Assembly (NCBI GenBank): GCA_963678705.1
Contig: OY783204.1
Span: 20,904,759 to 20,968,758, forward strand
Source: Panorpa germanica
Taxonomy: Eukaryota; Arthropoda; Insecta; Mecoptera; Panorpidae
Direction: 5' to 3'
DNA: 64,000 nucleotides
Shown in pieces: positions 11,301 to 23,467 of this stretch; the stretch's first letter is position 1; every line of letters starts with the position of its first letter. Below the pieces are notes generated by a model. The model was given only the letters and a program-made list of their open reading frames with translations. It made no database searches and was not told the origin of the DNA. Both the position numbers and the translations under genes were made by a program.

Positions 11301-14300
11301 CTAGAACACAAACATGAATTTGTTGCAAAAATGAAAGATTTTATCGCTAATCTGTCACGTCCAGTTGTTGTGGTTATGAGATATCTGTTCGCCTTTCTAA
11401 ATCAGTAAGTGCCTATCCCATTTTATATCCCGTCTTTCAATTTGATTGATAAATATGTTTTAATTTATCGTCTTGCTTTTCAGTTTGTCAGAATACTCAG
11501 ATGAGAATATGATGGATCCGTATAACCTGGCCATATGTTTTGGACCTACACTTGTTCCAGTGCCGGATGATCGAGATCTAGTGCAATTTCAAAATTTGGT
11601 AAATGAACTGATTAAAAATATCATCGTATTCTTTGATGAATTATTCCCTAAGGATGGCGGCACGATGTATGAAAAGTATATTTCAAAAGAACCAGATGAC
11701 CAGTACGTTAAACTATCTAAATATGTAATAACACTTTCAATGATTGCGGCAAATATATTGATTGGTAATCATTTTTCTTTGTAGGGACGTTGGTGATTCT
11801 CCGACTGATCAAGTACAAGAAGACATGGACTCTGAAGTGTATCCTTCTGAAGATGGTACAAAAAAAAATTCCCTTTTACTTAAAAATATGATAATTCAGT
11901 GGGCTTGTGGGCTTAGTGGTCGATTTTTCAGTTGTTGATTGAAATTGATGTTAATAATTGTGTATTGGCGTGTCTATTTTATTAAATATCTAAATGTTGA
12001 CGGAGATATAGCAATTAAAAGTTTGAATTGCCGTTTTAGCGCTAGAAATGGTTGGCCATATTTGTATGACGTGAAATGCATTTCAACGTCAGTTATTTGT
12101 TGAGTAGTTCAGTGCTGTGGTAATGTTTTGTAGCTATTGGTAGTCGAAATAATCAAGTCAAGTCAAAGAATAATAAGTTTTTATTTTATTTAACCCTGCT
12201 AAGGCAGACGTAATATTGGAATTTTATTGTTCCTTGACATGTGGCTGTAAATAATATTTGATATTTTGATATATAATAAATACATATAGCAGAGATTTAT
12301 GAGCTGTAAGGTTGGCAGCGGTTGTGATGTCACATGTATTTGGAATGTGTACAACGTTGAATCTCTTTAATAATTGAAGGTACAAAAGGACTTTTTTAAT
12401 TGTTAATATCTCTTACCATAGAAGGAGTTATTAAAAAATAATTGAACATGTGAGGTTCTAGTAACCCACTTTATCAATATATAGTACACTTTTATAGAAA
12501 TTAAGACATAGAACACAAACCCGTTATTAACGATTAACTTCTTTTACAGAATGTGATTCTTTGGAAGCTACAGCACAATTTGATTTTATTGCTCGTTCCG
12601 ACAGAGAACTCTCTCTTCGGAGGGGCCAGCATGTTGTATTATATTCACAAGTCAGTAACGATTGGTGGCGAGGGGTAGTAAATGGCAAGGAGGGGCTTAT
12701 TCCTGATAAATATATATCTATAAAAATAAAGTAAGATTATCATATATTTATAACCAATATTTCCTTTACATTATATAAATTTTACAAAATTTATAAATTA
12801 ATTATAAGGGATGAAGAAAATAAAGGCGATGCATTGAGATCTTCCTCGAGTGAGGAGTCCATGCGTCGTAGAGGAAGTACTGATACCCCGCATAATAGCC
12901 ACTCTAAGGCCTCGTCGCACCAGGACTCCGTGAGTCAGGATGGCACTGTTGCCTCGTCTCCGACTACCTCACATCAAGATGTTGATGCAGCAGCATGCTG
13001 GGGACCCCCACAGACATTGTTGCATCGAGAGGTATTAGAGACAACTGTTTAATGTGACGTTTGTTGCCTGTGGGATTTTGTGTATTGCGTTGCATTTTGT
13101 GGTTTATTTCTGAGATGTTTCATATTTTAATAATGTTATTATATTATATTTCTTATAGTAATTTTTTAATTGAAATAGTTTTAATATTGATCGCACGTTT
13201 CATGGGTCTTATGAAGTTACCGCATAATTTAAATAAAGCATGTTTCATTTTTTAGACACAGCTGTCGATCTGTGTTTTTAAATATTTATTATATACCTTA
13301 TATATTCTTGTAGATGTAAATGAATCAGTTTATTTTAGTTGAAATATCTTTAGTATTACATCAAATTATAATCTTAGCCAGTATATGAAGTGAGTTATTT
13401 TTACATACGTGGTAGCATTACCGACTGATGAATAACAACTTGAGTAATGTCAAAACTTAACTTTTTTTATAAAGAATCTCATTGTGTGTACTAGCTTTAA
13501 TTGTTAATAACATTGTTTTAAGAGCTTAATGGCAGGTATGATGCTATCTCTGTAAGGCATTAGACCTTAATCAAACAATGATAGATTGGTGGTCTTATCC
13601 CAGAGATGGCATCAAAACTGATGCTTGTATAGAGAATAATCTCGAATTTGTTACTTATTTTATTCGATTTTTATTCTAAGTATCAATTTTGTGATTTATT
13701 TGTTGCATTTTGTTTTGTGTTCATAATTTTAATTATAAATCATGTTCTTAAAAAAATAATTTGTATTTATTTAAACTCAATAAATCAAAAATTTTATTTA
13801 ATTTTATTGCTTAATAATATTTTGTTAAAACTAGCCCAAAATATGTTTTGTTTTTGTGTTTTCGATAGGAGAGTCAAACCAAGGACACTTGAATAAAGAT
13901 CACACCAATATATTATAAGGTGAGAATGTGAGGATGTATCCTCCTTGATCTCGTTTTTATCATCTTTTGATATCTTTTTTTTTAATCAACTAACACATCG
14001 GTTTCGGGATAATTTCATGGGAATTATGTTATTGTTATTACAAACTGAGATATTCAATGGGACGGGACTTTTCTACGTTCTTTATTCTCTTCGTCCTTGG
14101 CATGACTCTATTACTGATTAACACTTTACTAACATCTGTGTTATACTCTATTTAATAACTTATCTCATGCATGAATCTTCTTAACACACTATACGAGTAA
14201 AATAAGATCAAATGCAGTATAATAATTTGTTTATTTTTACGTAGAAATCATCTCTGGGATCCCCGAGGCTACCAATACGTCATATTGCACTACCTGCATC

Positions 14301-15327
14301 AGATACAGAGCTTGTAACGGATTCATCACTATTGATATCCGCCGAGAGAGCAGAATCATCAAAACCCCAACCAATTTACGCTGAGCCACATAAACCTGTT
14401 CTTTTATCGCAAATATCAACTCAATCTACAACACACACCATTCAAGATCAAATCACTCAGGAGACAAATCAAAATGGAGACAGTGGCGATTCGGAGATCG
14501 ACAGCGTGTCTGTTTTCCTCGATTCGCTGCCACCGGATAGTACCATGCCAGAATCTGAAGACTTACAAGAAGACGCAGAAGTAGAACTTCGGCACGAACG
14601 AAGAACCCACGTAAAATCACAAAGTGTGACCGAGCCGAGACTGATGGTTGACGTTGAAGAATCTAATGTAAATTTTAGTCAAAATCGTGAGTTGTGGCAA
14701 ATGAGAGCTAGTTCTTATTCACAATCTTCACAGATGTTGCATAACCGAACATTTCCCATGCGTCATACAGAATCCTGGGGCTCGAAAAGAACGGCACCAG
14801 ACCTGGTAATGGATTTGCCTTTAACAAGTACAACAAGTCCTAAAGAAACTGTGAAAAAAGGTTTAAGTGTATCAACGAGTTCTTTAAATGATTCAACTCT
14901 TGATACTGAAGATCCTTTGGCAGCCTCAGCACAGCCGGTACTGGAGAGTCCCGATATGAGCACGGCAGCAGAACGGTTTGCTAAACAAAATCAATGTACA
15001 CTAAAAAAGAATACTAAAACTTTAGAAAAACCTCGTGCCGAGGTAAAACCAGTTGCTGCTCTAGCACCAGCTCCTGAAGCAGCACCAGAGGAAGCTAAAG
15101 GCCATACAGATTTCCTACCAATCAGTCCGGTCCCCGCTCGAAATACACAAAAATTTGTTAATAAGTTTGCCGACTTACATTTAACAGGCGGAAGTGCTGT
15201 ATCTGCTGTTAGTTCCTTTAAACCACAAGTTAAAGTTAAGCCTCAACTACTACGTAAGCCTGTAATACCAATGCCGCATTTACAAAATTCTCCAGAGATG
15301 TGCAGAAAACAAAATCCTGAGGACTGA
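8310..15327 (+). CDS. srGAP: SLIT-ROBO Rho GTPase-activating protein (srGAP), 3' two-thirds
   Basis: Coding exons, all with GT-AG borders and compatible phases: 8310-8438, 8523-8744 (or to 8753), 8838-8996, 9963-10079, 10651-10930, 11005-11217, 11299-11404, 11484-11702, 11785-11855, 12550-12730, 12809-13031, 14245-15327. They join to about 1000 residues. The second half of an F-BAR domain comes first (KARNEYVLCLEASN, like srGAP KARNEYLLCIEATN). The RhoGAP domain follows, with GIFRVSGSQVEI carrying the arginine finger, NSVAGVLKLYLREL, and NLAICFGPTL with its conserved Asn. The SH3 domain lies in exon 12550-12730 (ATAQFDF, NDWWRG, GLIPDKYI). A Ser/Pro-rich disordered tail ends in ED and TGA. 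The family binds curved membrane and switches off Rac/Cdc42-type GTPases downstream of Robo. The first F-BAR half (about 200-250 residues) is not in the readable window. Domain order and identity make srGAP near certain; the exon 2 donor is uncertain. Confidence 0.95.
9073..9187. mobile_element. 115-bp fold-back MITE (CGCCTTACAAATAAA family), copy 1
   Basis: It starts CGCCTTACAAATAAAGCTGT and ends ACAGGTTTATTTGTAAGGCG, so nearly the whole element is one inverted repeat able to form a long hairpin around 'cccgtacagacaggc'. Near-identical copies are at 42496-42610 and 57446-57547. It has no coding capacity. Confidence 0.8.
9258..9670. mobile_element. diverged inverted-repeat element
   Basis: The left end ('ttttttcagtatagtgtatt') and right end ('aatacaccctaccgaaaaag') are roughly inverted. 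Internal words such as 'gtagaaacttcat' are shared with the elements near 1035-1660 and 55862-56870. Boundaries are approximate. Confidence 0.4.
10090..10450 (-). mobile_element. LINE 3' end, family A, copy 1 (in an srGAP intron)
   Basis: On the - strand the sequence reads like a non-LTR reverse transcriptase C-terminus: HCKTPAHLYKINIKFDD, then CQSGEEGTLDHIIFEC, a Cys/His knuckle typical of the end of ORF2. It runs to an A-rich tail next to the srGAP donor at 10080. The second copy is at 41130-41500. The copy is 5'-truncated, as usual for LINEs. Confidence 0.75.
11856..12549 (+). other. srGAP intron filled by a 600-bp repeat
   Basis: Almost the whole intron between the exons ending 11855 and starting 12550 is an insertion of the GGGCTTGTGTC repeat family in reverse orientation (11898-12530). 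Removing it would leave an intron of about 60 bp, so the insertion set the present intron length. Confidence 0.6.
11898..12530 (-). mobile_element. 600-bp repeat family, reverse copy
   Basis: This copy is the reverse complement of 23975-24585, 28745-29362 and 60770-61385. Shared words include 'accctgctaaggcagacgt', 'caagtcaagtcaaagaata' and 'gcagagatttatgagctgta'. Inverted ends resemble TGGGCTTGTGTC. No coding frame is conserved among the copies, so it is a non-autonomous element. Confidence 0.75.
13032..13052 (+). CDS. srGAP: alternative srGAP C-terminus by read-through of the exon 11 donor
   Basis: If the donor at 13032 is not used, the frame continues for six codons, VLETTV, then TAA at 13050-13052. 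The resulting protein would end right after the SH3 and a Ser-rich linker, without the 360-residue tail of exon 14245-15327. The new C-terminus fits the class I PDZ-ligand pattern (S/T-x-hydrophobic). A possible poly(A) signal AATAAA lies near 13233. This is an inference from sequence only; the spliced long form is equally supported by phase. Confidence 0.35.
   Translation, partial: VLETTV
13053..14244 (+). other. last srGAP intron or alternative 3' UTR
   Basis: This AT-rich stretch lies between the exon 11 donor and the last exon (acceptor TTTTTACGTAG). A weak inverted pair, 'tgatgctatctctg' near 13540 and 'cagagatggcatca' near 13603, could pair. If the short srGAP form is made, its 3' UTR lies here. 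No transposon of a family seen elsewhere is recognised. Confidence 0.4.
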
Positions 15328-15800
15328 GTTACTCATGTTAGAAATCTAACAAAATGTTTAGATGAACCAAGACAACGTTAATGTTAATGTTAATGAAAGC
15401 AGGGTATTGAGGTCTGGTGCGATCAAAAGCAGAGTCCTTACATTTAGTATCTAAGATTACTAGTTAAGGCCGACTTCGTCATTGTTAAATAGTTATTTTA
15501 TTGTAATTCATTAACAATAACTGAGTTGATGACGTTGTATTTATATACATGTTTTTAGATACATTTTATTTATGATATTAATTTTAATTCTTTACTATCA
15601 TTTTTTAGCAACATTATCGTAATTTTAAATTATTTTTTAAAATCGTTTACATATTATCAAGCAAAGAATATGTTATATTTTGACTTAGGTATCATTTTAA
15701 AAATGATCTTCTTGATTTGCAACTAGTGATGATCTATTTGCATCAATCGGTTTTGAATTATTAATTACAGAATTGTATTTTAAATAAATTATAATCTTAA
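15328..15800 (+). other. probable srGAP 3' UTR
   Basis: The sequence after the TGA at 15325-15327 is A/T-rich and non-coding. The first good poly(A) signal is AATAAA at about 15783. An imperfect TTAATG tandem occurs at 15378-15396. Confidence 0.45.
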
Positions 15801-18649
15801 CTGTCTTATAAAATAATCAATCAATTTAAGAGAATTACGATCAGTAAATCTCAACTAATACTTCAATTCATTATTACTTTAAGTGTTGAGGAATATACAA
15901 ATATTAACCCCTTCAATCGAAAGACGTGTGTTCGCAGGGAACGATCACATAATCCGTTTGCACATAGTGATCATATTTCAATGTAACGTATTGTATTTTT
16001 TGTACAAAAATGTTTGTGATCCCCTTTTTGATAATGGCGACATAAATCTATGTATAATAAAGAGTATGCAGTCTTAACAATTTAGTCAAAACTGAATTGT
16101 ATCTGAGAAGGGGTTAAAAACCATAACTAAGGTCTTTCAATAAGCGCGGTCTTTTTAAATCAATAGAAAAATACAATATTTCCGTGAAAAGTGGTGATAT
16201 TTTTATTTTAATCTAATGTATAAACACAATATCTGCAAAATGTTGCGTTTTTCTATTGATTTAAAATGAGCGCTCTTGTTGAAAGATCTTGTACTACACG
16301 AGTACACTTCTGAGCTTTCTAATTGACAATTAGTTCATATCAACATGATTTTTGTTTATAGTTCCTTATAAAAGCAAAGAAATTATATTAGTAATTTTTT
16401 ATAAATATACAATGAATGTTTGGATACGTATAGAAATTTAGGGTTGCCGTTCATCATGAAAATATCACTAATAGCTTGATGACAATGACAATTAGTAATA
16501 AATTGTCAAATGGGTAAGTCGGCAACATTGAAAGCAGACCAAACTTTAACTACTTAGCTTCCATACAACTACAATAAATAAATAAGAACATATTAGGGTA
16601 GTGTTAATATACGATTTACAAAATAAGTTATCGTTTTGACGATGAAACTCATATATGTATGTATCTTGTACTTTAAATATTTTAAGTTTATAATAATTGG
16701 CCTTAAATACAAAGAAGTGTCAAAAATCATCATATTTTTACTAGTAGTTGGTGCAAACTACAGTTTTAAGCCCATTATATTATTTTAAAAATCGGATTAC
16801 AGACTGTCTCATATAAAACATAAGCATTTATCTCTCTCTCTCTCTCTTTCGCTTTCTTTGTACACAATCATTCAAACACTCAATTTAGACAACGAATTAG
16901 TACACAATTATGAAACTATTTAGTTTTTATAGTAATTATAAGTTATTGTGATATGTATTTATATTATGTATATTTATTTTTTTATGTTTTACATGTTATC
17001 TGTAATTTGCACTACCTTCTATGTATTCATAATAACATAAAACTCATATTATTATCACGTGGTATCATGTAATGCTCTCAAATAATAATCTTTCTGCAGA
17101 AACGTGCGTTATGTAATAATGAAGATAACGCCTGGTATGATACTGCATTAGTAACACGTGTCTCTTAAATTAAATGTATTAGTTGAGTGATTACAAGTTA
17201 TCAGCATTACATACATTGTCGTTAGTTGTGTAACTATAATCGTTCATATAAACTATAAGAATATATCAAAATATCCTACTAATCATTGTTATTATCAACT
17301 AATCGTTTTACATTATTCTCTGTTCTAAAATATTTGCCAGAAAATGTTACTTTTACGGTTTAAAATAAGTTTCCATCCATTATCAATTTGTCAGTTAGTA
17401 CGAAATAATGTTGGCTGTGATTATTTTCTATAAGATATTGCACCTAGGGTAGTGATAGGTCACACACACATACATACAATTGTTCATTATGCCTTTACAT
17501 GAATAAGGGCATTTTAATATCATTTCTTCACTGCTCAAATTTCTGTGGAAAATAAAAACATTTCTGGCACATATTTCCAGTGATCTTTTAAAAACCTGTT
17601 CATTGTTTTATCGCATTGTTGTAACCTAAGCTATTTTAAGTTCATTTTATAATTACATTTTTTAAGCATATTTTATACTCAGTGATTCATTCTCATTAAA
17701 AGCATTATTGTGCTACTTAAAGAAACACCAAAGTCCTGATTGTTGTATTGATGGAAATTTCATTAAATAGTTATTAAATAGTTGTCAAATTCCAGCATGA
17801 TATATTTTGGAAAAACATGTTTACGAAATAAATAAATATAAATATATTCCTAATTATAAGATGTATATCGAATATAAAAGAAAATATAATCGTAATGTAA
17901 AAAAAAAACAATTGTTATTTATATATAGTTAAAGTTTATTTAACATACAAATGTCACAGAACCATGCAACCATAAAACTTTAAATTTGCTAACATTAGTA
18001 AGAGTAGTAATAAATAAATAAATCGTTGCATTTTTATTGAGGGAAATATATTAGTCTAATAATGAAACTCGTTATTAGTGTTGCATAGAATTCAGGGGTG
18101 CATTGTGTGGTTTAAATTTAACTAACATCCCCATCTATTGAATAATAGATGAACTATTTTAGTTAAGGATTTGTTAAATAGGTGACACTTTCAACAAATA
18201 TTAAATAAATAAGTTTGTTTCCACATCAAAAATATTATTGCAAAAATGAATGTAATATGTAATGTATTGGTAATTAATTTAATAAATAACATTGCAAATC
18301 TATTTCTTTTTAATGAATTTAGCAACTTAATTTATTTCATTTGCAATCAATTTCATTTCATTGCGCTTAGCGAGGCCTCGACCCAAATATACAGAATAGT
18401 TGCATCCATGAAATAGATAATATTTACTTCAATTAGATCTGTGATTTAAGTACAATTACTTGTACATTAAGTACAAGTGTAAATAAAGTACATTTTTATT
18501 TTACAAATTTTTGTTTTTTATGCTACAACCGTTATTGTTTTTAACTCCTTATAGAGAATATAAAATCTTGTTATTCATAGGGCAAGGACCATGTTAATGG
18601 ACCATTTTTTTGAAAAGTTAATATTCATCATTCATCTATAGCTTTAAAA
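15801..18649. other. intergenic region between srGAP and the satellite
   Basis: This is non-coding and AT-rich. It holds one fold-back element (16130-16292) and a short TC microsatellite (about 16830-16850). No conserved gene was seen on either strand. Confidence 0.5.
16130..16292. mobile_element. fold-back MITE (AAATCAATAGAAAAA family), copy 1
   Basis: The left arm 'ggtctttcaataagcgcgg' plus 'aaatcaatagaaaaa' is mirrored by the right arm 'tttttctattgatttaaaa' plus 'gctcttgttgaaagatc'. The same family occurs at 56046-56232, with a half copy near 5115-5185. Confidence 0.7.
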
Positions 18650-21600
18650 AATTTAGGAAATATATTTTTGCAATCACCTAAAACCTTAACTTTTTTATCA
18701 TTTTTAAGAAGGTTATAGTCTTCTTTCGTTGAGGAGAATCAGAGAAATATATTTTTACAAATATTGAAAATCTTAAATTTTTATCATTTTTAAGAAGGTT
18801 ATAGTCTTCTTTCGTTGAGGAGAATCAGAGAAATATATTTTTACAAATATTGAAAATCTTAAATTTTTATCATTTTTAAGAAGGTTATAATAGTCTTCTT
18901 TCGTTGAGGAGAATCAGAGAAATATATTTTTACAAATATTGAAAATCTTAAATTTTTATCATTTTTAAGAAGGTTATAATAGTCTTCTTTCGTTGAGGAG
19001 AATCAGAGAAATATATTTTTACAAATATTGAAAATCTTAAATTTTTATCATTTTTAAGAAGGTTATAGTCTTCTTTCGTTGAGGAGAATCAGAGAAATAT
19101 ATTTTTACAAATATTGAAAATCTTAAATTTTTATCATTTTTAAGAAGGTTATAGTCTTCTTTCGTTGAGGAGAATCAGAGAAATATATTTTTACAAATAT
19201 TGAAAATCTTAAATTTTTATCATTTTTAAGAAGGTTATAGTCTTCTTTCGTTGAGGAGAATCAGAGAAATATATTTTTACAAATATTGAAAATCTTAAAT
19301 TTTTATCATTTTTAAGAAGGTTATAGTCTTCTTTCGTTGAGGAGAATCAGAGAAATATATTTTTACAAATATTGAAAATCTTAAATTTTTATCATTTTTA
19401 TGAAGGTTATAGTCTTCTTTCGTTGAGGAGAATCAAAAAACATATTTTTACAAATATTGAAAATCTTAAATTTTTATCATTTTTAAGAAGGTTATAGTCT
19501 TCTTTCGTTGAGGAGAATCAGAGAAATATATTTTTACAAATATTGAAAATCTTAAATTTTTATCATTTTTATGAAGGTTATAGTCTTCTTTCGTTGAGGA
19601 GAATCAAAAAACATATTTTCACAAACATTGAAAATCTTAAATTTTTATCATTTTTAAGAAGGTTATAGTCTTCTTTCGTTGAGGAGAATCAGAGAAATAT
19701 ATTTTTACAAATATTGAAAATCTTAAATTTTTATCATTTTTAAGAAGGTTATAGTCTTCTTTCGTTGAGGAGAATCAGAGAAATATATTTTTACAAATAT
19801 TGAAAATCTTAAATTTTTATCATTTTTAAGAAGGTTATAGTCTTCTTTCGTTGAGGAGAATCAGAGAAATATATTTTTACAAATATTGAAAATCTTAAAT
19901 TTTTATCATTTTTAAGAAGGTTATAGTCTTCTTTCGTTGAGGAGAATCAGAGAAATATATTTTTACAAATATTGAAAATCTTAAATTTTTATCATTTTTA
20001 AGAAGGTTATAGTCTTCTTTCGTTGAGGAGAATCAGAGAAATATATTTTTACAAATATTGAAAATCTTAAATTTTTATCATTTTTAAGAAGGTTATAGTC
20101 TTCTTTCGTTGTGGAGAATCAGAGAAATATATTTTTACAAATATTGAAAATCTTAAATTTTTATCATTTTTATGAAGGTTATAGTCTTCTTTCGTTGAGG
20201 AGAATCAGAGAAATATATTTTTACAAATATTGAAAATCTTAAATTTTTATCATTTTTAAGAAGGTTATAGTCTTCTTTCGTTGAGGAGAATCAGAGAAAT
20301 ATATTTTTACAAATATTGAAAATCTTAAATTTTTATCATTTTTAAGAAGGTTATAGTCTTCTTTCGTTGAGGAGAATCAGAGAAATATATTTTTACAAAT
20401 ATTGAAAATCTTAAATTTTTATCATTTTTAAGAAGGTTATAGTCTTCTTTCGTTGAGGAGAATCAGAGAAATATATTTTTACAAATATTGAAAATCTTAA
20501 ATTTTTATCATTTTTATGAAGGTTATAGTCTTCTTTCGTTGAGGAGAATCAAAAAACATATTTTCACAAACATTGAAAATCTTAAATTTTTATCATTTTT
20601 AAGAAGGTTATAGTCTTCTTTCGTTGAGGAGAATCAGAGAAATATATTTTTACAAATATTGAAAATCTTAAATTTTTATCATTTTTAAGAAGGTTATAGT
20701 CTTCTTTCGTTGAGGAGAATCAGAGAAATATATTTTTACAAATATTGAAAATCTTAAATTTTTATCATTTTTAAGAAGGTTATAGTCTTCTTTCGTTGAG
20801 GAGAATCAGAGAAATATATTTTTACAAATATTGAAAATCTTAAATTTTTATCATTTTTATGAAGGTTATAGTCTTCTTTCGTTGAGGAGAATCAAAAAAC
20901 ATATTTTCACAAACATTGAAAATCTTAAATTTTTATCATTTTTAAGAAGGTTATAGTCTTCTTTCGTTGAGGAGAATCAGAGAAATATATTTTTACAAAT
21001 ATTGAAAATCTTAAATTTTTATCATTTTTAAGAAGGTTATAGTCTTCTTTCGTTGAGGAGAATCAGAGAAATATATTTTTACAAATATTGAAAATCTTAA
21101 ATTTTTATCATTTTTAAGAAGGTTATAGTCTTCTTTCGTTGAGGAGAATCAGAGAAATATATTTTTACAAATATTGAAAATCTTAAATTTTTATCATTTT
21201 TAAGAAGGTTATAGTCTTCTTTCGTTGAGGAGAATCAGAGAAATATATTTTTACAAATATTGAAAATCTTAAATTTTTATCATTTTTATGAAGGTTATAG
21301 TCTTCTTTCGTTGAGGAGAATCAGAGAAATATATTTTTACAAATATTGAAAATCTTAAATTTTTATCATTTTTATGAAGGTTATAGTCTTCTTTCGTTGA
21401 GGAGAATCAAAAAACATATTTTTACAAATATTGAAAATCTTAAATTTTTATCATTTTTAAGAAGGTTATAGTCTTCTTTCGTTGAGGAGAATCAGAGAAA
21501 TATATTTTTACAAATATTGAAAATCTTAAATTTTTATCATTTTTATGAAGGTTATAGTCTTCTTTCGTTGAGGAGAATCAAAAAACATATTTTCACAAAC

Positions 21601-22110
21601 ATTGAAAATCTTAAATTTTTATCATTTTTAAGAAGGTTATAGTCTTCTTTCGTTGAGGAGAATCAGAGAAATATATTTTTACAAATATTGAAAATCTTAA
21701 ATTTTTATCATTTTTAAGAAGGTTATAGTCTTCTTTCGTTGAGGAGAATCAGAGAAATATATTTTTACAAATATTGAAAATCTTAAATTTTTATCATTTT
21801 TAAGAAGGTTATAGTCTTCTTTCGTTGAGGAGAATCAAAAAACATATTTTTACAAATATTGAAAATCTTAAATTTTTATCATTTTTAAGAAGGTTATAGT
21901 CTTCTTTCGTTGAGGAGAATGAGAAAAACATTGATAATCTTAATTTTTTTATCATTTTTCAAAAGGTATTATTCTTCTTTCGTTGAGGAGAATGAGAAAA
22001 ACATATTTTTGCAAACATTAAGAACCTTTACTTTTTGATTGTTTTCAAGAAGGTTATACACTTCTTCAATGATAGAAATTAAGGAAATATATTTGTGCAA
22101 AATATTTATG
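18650..22110. repeat. 86-bp satellite array, about 38-40 units
   Basis: The unit is 86 bp and includes 'aagaaggttatagtcttctt', 'tcgttgaggagaatcagag', 'aaatatatttttacaaatat' and 'tgaaaatcttaaattt', repeated head to tail. Central units are nearly identical, while the first (about 18650-18700) and the last two or three (after 21915) are diverged, the pattern expected from unequal exchange. Two neighbouring units near 18890 and 18977 share a 3-bp insertion (89 bp). A second unit type carries 'atgaagg' and 'caaaaaacatattttcacaaacatt'; it appears near 19567, 20512, 20857 and 21543, with intermediate types near 19393 and 21371. No open frame or known transposon is seen inside. Confidence 0.97.
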
Positions 22111-23467
22111 CTATAATATATTCTTATTGAAAAGTAAACCCCATTTTTAAGTATTGACTGCTTTACTAAATTTGAAACATGTACACATTTGGATTTCATT
22201 GACTATTATTCATCGTAAATCTCATGAAAATATAGTTTTGCTATAATTTAGAAATGTAACAGTTCATTATTTTTAACTGAGAATGAAAAATTGAAAAGAA
22301 GTTTTTTTAATTATGTATCTGTTACTATAGTTGCATACTAATTAGGGCGTTACATTTTTGTTAAAAATAATATGTGGCGCCATCTACTAACGAGTAGATA
22401 AACTAGTAAGGTGAAGCATATGTTTCATAGATGACTTAGTTTTCGTTAAGTAAAAGTATATGATTTAAATATAAATATGAAATAGCGTAACAATCTTATT
22501 AATAAAATTAGGTTTAGTTAAAAAAAGACAATTTGTTTTTGTATACATTTTAATTGTATTATATTATTTACAAAATTTTATATAAAAGTTTCATAATAAC
22601 AATTAGTAGTATTTAATTTCTTTAAAAATATATAAAAACCACAAACAATGTGACTATTTTTTTTATTTATAGAGTTCCAGGCAAGAACTAGATCTAGATT
22701 TGCCAACTTTTAGACATGCTTAAATAATGGAAACCCCCAAAAAACCAACCAGGATCTGAAAGAGCAAATAAAGAGGTGTTAATGACAATAAATAAACGAT
22801 AAAGATAAATATATCATACGACAACTGCAAAGAAGAATCCATGCATGCTTTTAAACTAAAAAACAAAAGGATATACTGCTGAAAGAAGAAGAAATTAGAA
22901 ATGTCCCATAAAGTTGAATACAATGCAAATAGAATAAATGAGGTTTCTAACTCAGCAAAGTAAAAAGCTCGCACGAATTCCAAAAATATTTATAAATTAA
23001 ATTTTATTATCTAATGTCAAACATTCATAACATTATAAAATTTATGTAGGTAATTAAAATTAATTAATATAAAATATTATGCCATGACGCAGGTAAAAAC
23101 TACTCTTTGTAAATTATAAACTATAAAAATATTTATTACATTTCTAAATTAATTTTTATTGTTATTATTAATAAATAATATTTTTAAAAGTATTTATAAA
23201 ATTAAAATTATTTTTAAAATGAAAAGCACGCACAATGCAATTAATGGGCTACCACAAATGAAAGGTCTGCTGCTAAAATGTAAGTAACAGTGGCGCAACG
23301 CCGGAGAAAGTAAAACAGAATAAGAAATATGGAAATTTCAAACACAAATCTTCCAATTGTCTCATTGTCACTGTCAAGTAGAAATATAGACACAACTGTC
23401 TTAAGGTTGTTCACTAGTAAAACCACTTTTCTTGCTGAATTTAATAAAATTTAAATATAATGTATAA
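22111..23467. other. intergenic region right of the satellite
   Basis: This is AT-rich. The stretch near 22325-22425 ('gccatctactaacgagtaga') resembles 18090-18200 ('cccatctattgaataataga') on the other side of the satellite, a weak direct repeat. Reading frames here are AT-rich and do not look coding. Confidence 0.4.

Noticed and set aside
13528..13640. Additional MITE
   Set aside because: Only one short imperfect inverted pair and no second copy or target duplication.
14237..14419. Reverse-strand frame over the last srGAP exon
   Set aside because: Shadow of the strongly supported + strand coding exon.
18650..22110. CRISPR-like array
   Set aside because: Units are contiguous 86-bp copies without unique spacers, in an animal genome.
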